A stretch of 16,980 nucleotides of DNA from Thiotrichales bacterium HSG1 (GTDB lineage: Bacteria; Pseudomonadota; Gammaproteobacteria; Beggiatoales; Beggiatoaceae). Under the pieces are notes generated by a model. It was given only the letters and a program-made list of their open reading frames with translations. It was not told where the DNA came from and did no database searches. Numbering within the stretch: position 1 is the stretch's first letter; every line of letters begins with the position of its first letter. Below are positions 1-6,562 of this stretch, piece by piece. The stretch spans positions 1 through 16,980 of the forward strand of contig JAUCGN010000015.1 in NCBI GenBank assembly GCA_030378125.1, given 5' to 3'. Made by a program: the position numbers and the translations under genes.

Positions 1-482
1 GCAGAATCTAAAGAATATATTGATGTAAAACATGACTTTTTAGAGGAGATAGACAAAGGGCATGGGCGTGTAGAAACCAGACGTTATTGGATTACTAGTC
101 ATTTGGAAACTATTCCTAAAGAATTGGGAAGGTTTAACCAGTATCGGAATGGTTGAACGAATTTGTTGGGTCAATGGAAAAGAAACTCAAGAAAAACGGT
201 ACTTTATATGTTCAATATCTGCTAAAGTTAATCTTTTTGCAAAAGCAGTACGAGAACATTGGGGTATAGAGAATAAATTACATTGGCGACTTGATGTCAT
301 TTTTAGAGAAGATGCTAATAAAATACGTAAGGGGAATTCACCTGCTATCATGACTACTATTAGACATATTTGTATGGGGATTTTTGACCTTGATAACACT
401 ATTTCTGGTAGTCTTGCTAAGAAACGCCGTAAAGCTACTTGGAGTGATGATTTCCGCAGCTCACCTTGTGTTTGGGTTATAA
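1..482 (+). pseudogene. ISAs1-family transposase, C-terminal part, frameshifted
   Basis: C-terminal part of an ISAs1 (H-repeat type) DDE transposase; the N-terminus lies outside the window. Frame 1 reads from base 1 to the TGA at 154-156 and carries the GHGRVETRRYW motif. From about base 125 the homologous protein continues in frame 2 (EGLTSIGMVER, then HWGIENKLHWRLDV and REDANKIRKGN, both family hallmarks). One extra T in gaattgg (124-125) explains the shift: removing it gives KEWEGLTSIGMVER. A second shift is likely near 454, because the +1 frame there ends naturally (AAHLVFGL, stop at 480-482) whereas frame 2 runs on into unrelated sequence until 538. The gene cannot make a full transposase without frameshifting. 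Family is called by recognised motifs and is fairly certain. Confidence 0.85.
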
Positions 483-487
483 TTTTA

Positions 488-501
488 ATGCGGTCGCCCT
501 G
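488..501. repeat. Probable right terminal end of the ISAs1-type element
   Basis: The sequence atgcggtcgccctg directly follows the transposase stop and ends where the IS4-type coding sequence starts. It looks like the terminal inverted repeat (CAGGGCGACCGCA on the other strand). The matching left end is outside the window, so this rests on position and recall of related elements only. Confidence 0.45.
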
Positions 502-961
502 CTATGGATGGTGTCATGATATTAAACTCTACTCGTAAAATATGGGGTACTGATGTTTATATAGGATGTTTAAGGAGAAAGGATTCTGTCATTATCATCT
601 CTAATGAACGTTCTAATTTACTTCAAGATTATGCCAAACGATGGGAAATTGAAACATTATTCGGTTGCTTAAAAACCAAAGGTTTTAATCTTGAAGACAC
701 TCATTTAACTGACCATGAACGTATTTCTAAATTATTTGCTTTACTTACTATTACCTTTGCTTGGGGAGGGATTCTTATGTGGTTGGCATTTGGTTAAATA
801 AACACGAACCTATCAGTATAGCTAAACATAAACGTCCTTACATTAGTTTATTTCGATATGGATTAGATTATTTGCGTAAGATTTTATTTAACTTTGACTC
901 TTCTGAACACTTGTTTTTATATTCATTAACGCTTCTTAATCAAAAACAGTCATTTACGTAA
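502..961 (+). pseudogene. IS4-family transposase, 5'-truncated and frameshifted
   Basis: Remnant of an IS4-family transposase. The reading frame from about 504 to 797 contains the signature YAKRWEIETLFGCLKTKGFN and LEDTHLTDHERISKLFALL, the Y-(2)-R-(3)-E-(6)-K type catalytic block with the last acidic residue of the DDE triad. At about 765-771 the frame breaks: after TFAWG the homologous C-terminus continues one frame over (DSYVVGIWLNKHEPI, then LFRYGLDYLRKILFN) up to the TAA at 959-961. Loss of one G in the ggggaggg run explains this. The 5' half is missing because the ISAs1-type element ends exactly where recognisable IS4 sequence begins, so ISAs1 probably inserted into it. Non-functional. 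Confidence 0.85.
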
Positions 962-1154
962 CTTTGTCCTGTACAAAGAAAATTACAGAAACAAATCACA
1001 TTTCAATTAATATTAACAACTCATCAACCGGCTTTTGTAAAAATTTTTGGTGAAGATTGTACAAGAATATTAACGGAATTTTAACTATGACAACACGCAC
1101 AATTAGTAACTTATCACCAGAATTAACTATTCCTAAAGAATATTTAAAACAAAT
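962..1154. other. Non-coding spacer between IS remnant and kinase gene
   Basis: About 190 bases with a short palindrome, CTTTGT-cctgt-ACAAAG at 962-978, directly after the IS4-type stop; it could be part of that element's right end. The rest is AT-rich with no recognised promoter. A short reading frame at 1087-1173 overlaps the kinase start and is listed separately. Confidence 0.5.
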
Positions 1155-1173
1155 ATGCCATCTTCAACCATAA
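1087..1173 (+). CDS. Possible 28-residue leader ORF or gene remnant
   Basis: ATG at 1087 opens a 28-codon frame (begins MTTRTISNLSPEL, ends TAA 1171-1173) that overlaps the first six codons of the kinase gene in another frame. A GGAA at 1075-1078 lies at usable distance upstream, whereas the kinase ATG has no evident Shine-Dalgarno, so translational coupling is conceivable. It could equally be the leftover start of a lost neighbouring gene. No family recognised; weak call. Confidence 0.25.
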   Translation: MTTRTISNLSPELTIPKEYLKQICHLQP

Positions 1174-4100
1174 CACAAACCTTATTTGGCAGTCTATTAG
1201 ATAGTCCGGCTGCTGTGGAAATAACGGCTCATGTTTTAGAGAAAGCGATTCCAATTATTCGGGATCATTTCACGCTTTCTGCTAATGAAATAACAAGAGC
1301 CTATCAAGATAGTTGTCGTTATAGCTTTGTAGCGATTAGTATTGGTCTTGACGCACCTGATTCTCTTATCAAAAAAGTTTGTCATACTAAAATAACTCGT
1401 GAATTTGCCCAACAAATCGAAACCGATTACCTACAACCTTTCAGAGAACAAACTGGAATTAAAAACTTCGGTTTTGACAAACACTTAAAAAAATGGGCCA
1501 AACAAACCGATAAATTATTTGCTCTCAAAGAGATAACCGAAGCAGATTTAGCTGCTCTTATTGATGGTAGAAAAACTACTAATATTAGTGAGTTAATCTT
1601 ATCTCAAATGGAGAAAATTGAACCAGTTGATGATACATTGGCTAAATTTCTCCGTTTTAATAATTTATTAGGTGATAGCGTCTTATTTTTCTTTCGGGAA
1701 CAGTTTCGTAAAGATGCACGAATTCAAGCAACCCAAACTGCTTTACAACAAGAACGTTTGTGTATTGATGTGCAGAATATTCAAGCAACTTTAGCTGATT
1801 TGCAAAGTACGCAAGAAAAACATCCTTTTTTGGCCGAACAAATATCTAAACAAGTGCAGTATTTACAACAATGGCAAGTTCAGCAGAAACAGTTGCTCAA
1901 GTTTCAAAAAAGGTTTGCTGGTCAGTTGGATGAGGTGTTGGATTGGGCAAAAGATGTTTATATTAGTTTAGATGAAATTAAGGTTGTAGTAGATAAAACT
2001 CATGATTTAGCTGAGGAAATTAATCAAAAGTTAGATGCAGTTTTGACTGCTCAACAGCAGGATAATTCGGCTCAAATCAATCATGCTGATGGTACGGTGC
2101 AATATGCAGCACAGAATCAGCAATTGTTGCAGGATTTGTTAGCTAAATTACAGAGTTTATCGCCGCAGAATCTATTGTATGGTCAGGTGTCAAATAAGGC
2201 TGGACGGGCTTTGTCTTCAAGTGGTTCGAGTTCCGCTTTGGATGATGCAGAGCGTTTATTTGAGCAACTAACTCAACAGAAAATACCTCAAGATGATAAG
2301 GCGTTGGCGTATTTTAATTTGTTTCAAGTACGGTGGCGGAAAGCGTTTACTGCTATTGGTATGGATGTTAAGGAACAGTTATATGCTCAAGCTTTAGGTT
2401 CTTTTCAGCAGGCAATTGAATTGGATCGGCGGTATGCTTTGCATGATATGAGTGAGGGCAAGGGTTATTATCCGATTAAGAAGATGTTGGGTGCTGGTGG
2501 GATGGGTTGTGCGTTTTTGTGTGAGAATCATAATTTTAAGATGCATGGGCATAAGTTGGTGGTGGTTAAGTGTTTTTGGGAGGATATAAGCGGTAGTTTG
2601 GAGCAGTTGTTTCAAGAGCCAAAGACGATGCATAGTATTGCTGGTGCTTATGTGCCGGAGATTTTGGATTATGGTTATGCGGATAATGTGCGTCAGACTA
2701 AGCCTTATTTTGTTACTGAGTATTTTGCGGATGCGGTGGATGGTGAGGTGTGGTTGGAACGGGAGGGTTGTTTGGATTTGGAGACTGGTTTGCAGGTGGC
2801 GGTGCAGATAGCTGAGGCTTTGCAACAGGCTCATGCGAAGGGTATTTGTCATTTGGATTTGAAGCCAGCTAATTTGTTGTTGTGGAGGGTGGATGGTTCA
2901 GTTGTTGTGAAGGTGATTGATTTTGGTTTGGCACGGGTGACGGCATCTCAAGGGGTTGCGAGTGGTTCTACGGTATTTGGGCAGGCTATGTTTGGGACGT
3001 TGGATTATGCTCCGCCTGAGCAACGTGGTCATGGTTTTCGTTATGGTCAGCCAAGTGCTAAGAGTGATGTGTTTGCGTTTGGTATGACTATGTATCGTTT
3101 GTGGACTGGTAAGCATCCGCATCCATTTCGGGAAAGGGATTTACCGGATGTTGTGAGGAATTTATTTACTAATTGTGTCGAAAATAATCAGGAAGAACGA
3201 CCTGAATCGAAATATTTAGTTAAATCTTTAAAAGATATTTTTGATAAACTAATTGTAACTAAAGCTTTGTCTAATTCGACACAATTACATTCATCTAAAA
3301 CAGACGATGATGCTTGGAAAAATGCTTGTCAACAAAATACAATTGAGTCTTATCAGAAATATTTAGAAGATAATGGTATTTCTAAAATATACACTGAAAC
3401 CGCTCAAAGTAGATTACAGACTTTAAAAACTGAAGTTGATAAACAAGCATGGAATAAAGCATGTAAAAAAAATACGATAGAATCTTATCAAATTTATTTA
3501 AATGGTAATACACTAAAAAAATATGTTCATGATGCTCAAAAACAACTGGAAAAAATTAAAAAATGTTTAGAGGATGAAGAAGCTTGGAAATGGAGTTGTA
3601 AACAAGATAACAAGGCTGCTTATCAGGTTTACTTGAATGGTAATACAATAAAAAGACATGCCAATGAAGCTAAAAAATGTCTTAAATTTTATAACAAACT
3701 TTCTCCTAAAAATCCGCTGGATTATTTGCGTTTATTGTGGTGGATTTTGGTTATTCCACAAAATTTACAAAATTACCAAGAAGAATTTGGTAATGAAAAA
3801 TATGTTAGTAAATGGTTAGCTAGTACCGTAATTTGGTCACCATTTTTTATGTATACTTTGACGTTGTGGTTAGAATTAGTACCACCTATGGGAAATGCTT
3901 GGTCATCAGAAGTTTATCTATCACTAACAATTATGTTTTTAGTTGGGTGGATACTAACTGGGTGGTTTGGTGATGGTTTAAAGATAATAATATTATTATT
4001 ATCGTTAGTGATACTTGCAGTAATGCCTGTACTGTTGTTTGTGATATTGTTGGTGATAATATACATCATGGCACTTTTGATAGTATATTTAATAGCACCT

Positions 4101-4325
4101 ATTGAAGTAGCATCAGGTTTAGCAACAACCTTAGCAGTCATCGGAGCAATTGTGATGACATTTGGCGTTTTTGAAGACTGGAGATACAAAGAAGCAAGAA
4201 ATATCGTAGATATAGAAAATGGTACTTACTCTTGGATAGTTCGCCTTACCTTCTTCCTCCTAATAACATCCCACCTATTCTTAATTTATTACTGCTTTTT
4301 TGGAGGTTGGCAGTGGTTTGTTTAA
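1155..4325 (+). CDS. Multidomain membrane Hanks-type Ser/Thr protein kinase
   Basis: A 1056-residue predicted protein kinase. Residues 1-310 are helical with long Gln-rich coiled-coil stretches (about 190-310). Residues 355-430 look like a TPR-type helical pair. The kinase domain spans about 438-700: glycine loop GAGGMG (446-451), ATP-anchoring Lys472 in VVVK, catalytic HLDLKPAN (H566, D568, K570, N573), DFG (589-591) and APPE (619-622). All catalytic residues are present, so it should be active. After it come three tandem repeats with a 45-residue period (starting 717, 762 and 807; pattern D-x-x-AW-x-x-(A/S)C, then Y-Q-x-YL). The last 190 residues hold about six hydrophobic membrane segments, ending GGWQWFV. 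The kinase would face the cytoplasm. Substrate unknown; a signalling or conflict-system role is inference. Base composition changes sharply inside the gene (see findings). The stop lies one base before a long hairpin repeat. Confidence 0.9.
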   Translation: MPSSTITQTLFGSLLDSPAAVEITAHVLEKAIPIIRDHFTLSANEITRAYQDSCRYSFVAISIGLDAPDSLIKKVCHTKITREFAQQIETDYLQPFREQTGIKNFGFDKHLKKWAKQTDKLFALKEITEADLAALIDGRKTTNISELILSQMEKIEPVDDTLAKFLRFNNLLGDSVLFFFREQFRKDARIQATQTALQQERLCIDVQNIQATLADLQSTQEKHPFLAEQISKQVQYLQQWQVQQKQLLKFQKRFAGQLDEVLDWAKDVYISLDEIKVVVDKTHDLAEEINQKLDAVLTAQQQDNSAQINHADGTVQYAAQNQQLLQDLLAKLQSLSPQNLLYGQVSNKAGRALSSSGSSSALDDAERLFEQLTQQKIPQDDKALAYFNLFQVRWRKAFTAIGMDVKEQLYAQALGSFQQAIELDRRYALHDMSEGKGYYPIKKMLGAGGMGCAFLCENHNFKMHGHKLVVVKCFWEDISGSLEQLFQEPKTMHSIAGAYVPEILDYGYADNVRQTKPYFVTEYFADAVDGEVWLEREGCLDLETGLQVAVQIAEALQQAHAKGICHLDLKPANLLLWRVDGSVVVKVIDFGLARVTASQGVASGSTVFGQAMFGTLDYAPPEQRGHGFRYGQPSAKSDVFAFGMTMYRLWTGKHPHPFRERDLPDVVRNLFTNCVENNQEERPESKYLVKSLKDIFDKLIVTKALSNSTQLHSSKTDDDAWKNACQQNTIESYQKYLEDNGISKIYTETAQSRLQTLKTEVDKQAWNKACKKNTIESYQIYLNGNTLKKYVHDAQKQLEKIKKCLEDEEAWKWSCKQDNKAAYQVYLNGNTIKRHANEAKKCLKFYNKLSPKNPLDYLRLLWWILVIPQNLQNYQEEFGNEKYVSKWLASTVIWSPFFMYTLTLWLELVPPMGNAWSSEVYLSLTIMFLVGWILTGWFGDGLKIIILLLSLVILAVMPVLLFVILLVIIYIMALLIVYLIAPIEVASGLATTLAVIGAIVMTFGVFEDWRYKEARNIVDIENGTYSWIVRLTFFLLITSHLFLIYYCFFGGWQWFV

Positions 4326-4326
4326 T

Positions 4327-4468
4327 TGTCAGAATCAGGATTTACCGGATTAAAGGATTTTCAGGATAAAAGCAATAAACCTTAAATAATTACCTTGATT
4401 ATGATGCTTTAATTTTTTATGTTTTAATCCAGAAAATCCTTTAATCCGGTAAATCCTGATTCTGACAA
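4327..4468. repeat. Long inverted repeat, copy 1 (42-bp arms)
   Basis: Left arm 4327-4368 begins TTGTCAGAATCAGGATTTAC; right arm 4427-4468 is its reverse complement with a single mismatch in 42 positions. The loop is about 58 bases and AT-rich. It begins one base after the kinase stop codon, so a transcript would form a very stable hairpin that may act as a terminator or 3' stabiliser. Copy 2 is at 5548-5795. The arms contain internally repetitive GGATTT/CAGGAT units. Confidence 0.9.
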
Positions 4469-4513
4469 GAAAGATTATTAATCAACTAAAATTACAATAC
4501 CTAGGAATAACTT

Positions 4514-4891
4514 ATGATAGATGACGAACTAACATATAAAATTATAGGTTGTGCAATGAAAGTTCACAACACATTAGGGCCAGGATTTCAGGAAGTAATT
4601 TACCAACGTTGCCTCGCAATCGAACTAAATAAATCAGGATTATCATTTACCAGAGAACAAGACCATAAAATTTACTATGAAGGCACTGAAGTAGGTACGC
4701 GCAGAGCAGACTTTGTAGTTGAAAACGAGGTGATTATAGAAATAAAAGCACTAACAAACTTAGAAGATGTACATATTGCCCAAGCTAAAAATTATGTAAT
4801 AGCCTACGATTTTCCAAGAGGATTACTGATTAATTTTGGTGCAAAAAGCTTACAAAATAAACGATTATTTAATCCAAAATATCAAGATTGA
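4514..4891 (+). CDS. GxxExxY protein (PD-(D/E)XK nuclease-like)
   Basis: A 125-residue protein, usual length for the GxxExxY family. The name-giving motif is G24-F-Q-E27-V-I-Y30. A nuclease-like core follows: D66 in RADFVV, then E76-I-K78, the D...E-x-K arrangement of PD-(D/E)XK enzymes, and the family's C-terminal GLLINFGAKSLQNKR block. The biochemical role of the family is not established; the fold suggests nucleic-acid cleavage. It stands alone between the copy 1 inverted repeat and the secreted nuclease gene, whose start is 23 bases beyond this stop codon, so the two may be cotranscribed. Both lie between two copies of the same inverted repeat. The ATG at 4514 has only weak AGGAAT upstream. 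Confidence 0.9.
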   Translation: MIDDELTYKIIGCAMKVHNTLGPGFQEVIYQRCLAIELNKSGLSFTREQDHKIYYEGTEVGTRRADFVVENEVIIEIKALTNLEDVHIAQAKNYVIAYDFPRGLLINFGAKSLQNKRLFNPKYQD

Positions 4892-4914
4892 AGAACTTAC
4901 AGGATAAAGTTACT

Positions 4915-5511
4915 ATGAAAAATTACTTAAGTATTTTAATGTTTTGCATGTTTACAACTGTATTGGCTCAAGATTTTTCAGATTGCAAAGCTACATATTC
5001 ATTAGATGGTAAACTCCATATACCATGTGTAAATGTTCCAGAACTAGGAGACAATTATCAATTTGAAGTGGATATGGAACAATTATCCATAACTGAAGAA
5101 CCTCCACAATTTATAGTCAATAACATAACAAGTATTGAAACAGAAAAGAACTATATGTTAGTTGATGAATTAGTTAGTGTTTATGATGGAGATACCTTTA
5201 AAATCAATATAACAGGATGGCCACCAATCCTGTCAGAAATTTCAATTAGACCACGTGGTGTTGATACACCAGAAATAAATGGTGATTGTTCTTTTGAAAA
5301 AAATTTGGCTCAACAAGCAAAACAATTTACTTCCAAACAATTGCATAATGCTAAAAATATAGAATTACATAATCTTGAACGTGGTAAATATTTCCGAATT
5401 GTCGCAGACGTTCTTGTGGATGGAAAAAATTTAGCAGAACTGATAATTGTAAATAATTATGGCCGATTCTATGATGGTAATGAAAAACGTGGTTCATGGT
5501 GTGAAGATTAA
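4915..5511 (+). CDS. Secreted staphylococcal-nuclease-like (TNase) protein
   Basis: Start chosen at ATG 4915: an AGGA at 4901-4904 is well spaced and the result has a clean signal peptide (MKNYLSILMFCMFTTVLA, then QD), while the upstream TTG at 4888 would bury it. The 198-residue product is therefore probably periplasmic or secreted. The TNase-like domain occupies about 85-190: Y90-D91-G-D93-T (calcium site), R112, D117-T-P-E120 (matching R35, D40 and E43 of S. aureus nuclease) and R161 in KYFR (matching R87). All catalytic positions seem present. Residues 20-80 are an unrecognised Cys-containing N-terminal region (C24, C38). Role: degradation or scavenging of extracellular nucleic acid is inferred from the family. 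The last tens of bases before copy 2 of the repeat echo the kinase gene's end (see findings). Confidence 0.85.
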   Translation: MKNYLSILMFCMFTTVLAQDFSDCKATYSLDGKLHIPCVNVPELGDNYQFEVDMEQLSITEEPPQFIVNNITSIETEKNYMLVDELVSVYDGDTFKINITGWPPILSEISIRPRGVDTPEINGDCSFEKNLAQQAKQFTSKQLHNAKNIELHNLERGKYFRIVADVLVDGKNLAELIIVNNYGRFYDGNEKRGSWCED

Positions 5512-5547
5512 ATTTTTACTTTTAAAGGCTGGCAGTGATTTGTTTAA

Positions 5548-5795
5548 TTGTCAGAATCAGAATGGTTAGTACAGCGAATTCACGAAATAATCGAATTAAA
5601 GACGGTTATGTTGTATTCGTTTATTTCGTCAATTCGTTGTACTACTTTGTTCAGAATTAGGATTTACAAGATTAGGGGATTTTCAGGATAAAAGCAATAA
5701 ACCTTAAAAACAATGATTACCTTGATTATAACGCTTTAATTTTTTAGGTTTTAATCCAGAAAATCCTTAAATCCTGAAAATCCTGATTCTGACAA
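5548..5795. repeat. Long inverted repeat, copy 2, interrupted
   Basis: Second copy of the 4327-4468 inverted repeat. It starts with TTGTCAGAATCAG (5548-5560) and ends with the complementary TGATTCTGACAA at 5784-5795; the loop is nearly the same as in copy 1 (aaaagcaataaacctta, then ccttgattat). The left arm is interrupted by an unrelated 90-base hairpin element at 5561-5650, flanked by near-identical 10-mers. The arms have drifted more than in copy 1. Confidence 0.88.
5561..5650. mobile_element. 90-bp MITE-like hairpin inserted in repeat copy 2
   Basis: Inverted arms 5568-5590 (AGTACAGCGAATTCACGAAA start) and 5621-5643 match at 21 of 23 positions around a 30-base loop. The element separates TCAGAATCAG (5551-5560) from TCAGAATTAG (5651-5660), which looks like a 10-bp target duplication with one mismatch; in copy 1 this site occurs once. 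It has no coding capacity. A non-autonomous transposable element is the simplest reading; the transposase that would move it is not identified. Confidence 0.7.
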
Positions 5796-5804
5796 TTAAA
5801 AGGT

Positions 5805-6429
5805 TTAATCATATTCAAAACGTCCTGTACAAAAAATATTCCATACAAAGAATCCAAATAACCGAGGAATAACAATGATAGCTATGCTAATATCTCGTTC
5901 CCACATGCCATGTGGTAACGCCATAACACCACGCCGGCGGTGCGTATCAAATGGTATTAATCTCAATATGTCAATAAGCTCACCCACATGGCATGTGGAA
6001 CGAGATAAATTTGCTGATTTATCAATTCTGTAATTAGTGAGATTACCTGTAATATTTTCATGAAAAAGTTTATACTTAGCTGATAATTGGATTCCTTCCT
6101 TTAATAAATTAAGTAATTTGATTGGATTTTTCTCATCCTCCAATTTTGCAATATCAGGTATTTCATTCTTCAAATAGTCAAGCAATTTGTCAGGTTTTTT
6201 TCCAACATGCCTCAGGTATTTCCATTTCTTCTTTTAAATCATTCAATAAATTAGCTAATTCTGCCATGTATTTATTTAGATAAGTCAATGGATAAGATAA
6301 ATTTTTATACCTTTTTTCCTCATCTTCTCACTGTTTTTCTTGCATATTTGTTATTGCAGTTCCAACAGCTTGCCTTCGATCAACTTTATCAGCTAGTTCG
6401 CCTAAAGTTTGTGAATTGCAATCAGTCAT
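5805..6429 (-). pseudogene. Broken hypothetical gene, minus strand
   Basis: Reading from ATG 6429 on the minus strand: MTDCNSQTLGELADKVDRRQ, then a TGA at 6330-6328 inside a charged stretch (EKQ-stop-EDEEKRYKN, probably once CGA). The frame continues (NLLNDLKEEMEIPEACWKK) to a 7-A run at 6192-6198, where it must slip to continue as PDKLLDYLKNEIPDIAK. The downstream frame runs to the TAA at 5807-5805, passing through the GC-rich palindromic insert at 5892-6006, and ends with a hydrophobic tail (IAIIVIPRLFGFF). One stop, one frameshift and one insertion together indicate a dead gene. No family recognised; the intact protein would have been helical and charged. Confidence 0.6.
5892..6006. repeat. 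GC-rich nested palindromic repeat insert
   Basis: Outer arms ATCTCGTTCCCACATGCCAT (from 5892) and the complementary CCACATGGCATGTGGAACGA (from 5984) pair almost perfectly. Each arm also contains its own palindrome, CCACATG-C-CATGTGG. A third small GC-rich hairpin (caccacgccggcggtg) lies near 5928-5943. The GC content stands out against the AT-rich surroundings, and the repeat sits inside a pseudogene frame, so it looks like a dispersed hairpin element inserted there. Confidence 0.75.
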
Positions 6430-6562
6430 TATTCCCTACCTTAAAGTTCAAACTGGAATTTTAAAACTCTAATTATATGATACCATGAGTTTAATTGACT
6501 AATCAACTTTTTTAATTTAAAAAACCTGATAGCTCTGAATATGCTTAAAGAGACTTCATAAA

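Noticed and set aside
2394..2852. 152-codon open frame on the minus strand within the kinase gene
   Set aside because: It is antisense to the kinase catalytic core; the translation is low-complexity (His/Leu/Thr-rich) and is explained by the G+T-rich composition of the coding strand.
3914..4189. 91-codon minus-strand frame under the kinase membrane domain
   Set aside because: Mirror image of hydrophobic codons; Asn/Ile/Thr-rich with no recognisable domain.
4327..5795. CRISPR array suggested by repeated gattt/aatcc units
   Set aside because: The units are arms of two long inverted repeats, not regularly spaced direct repeats with unique spacers, and no cas genes are present.
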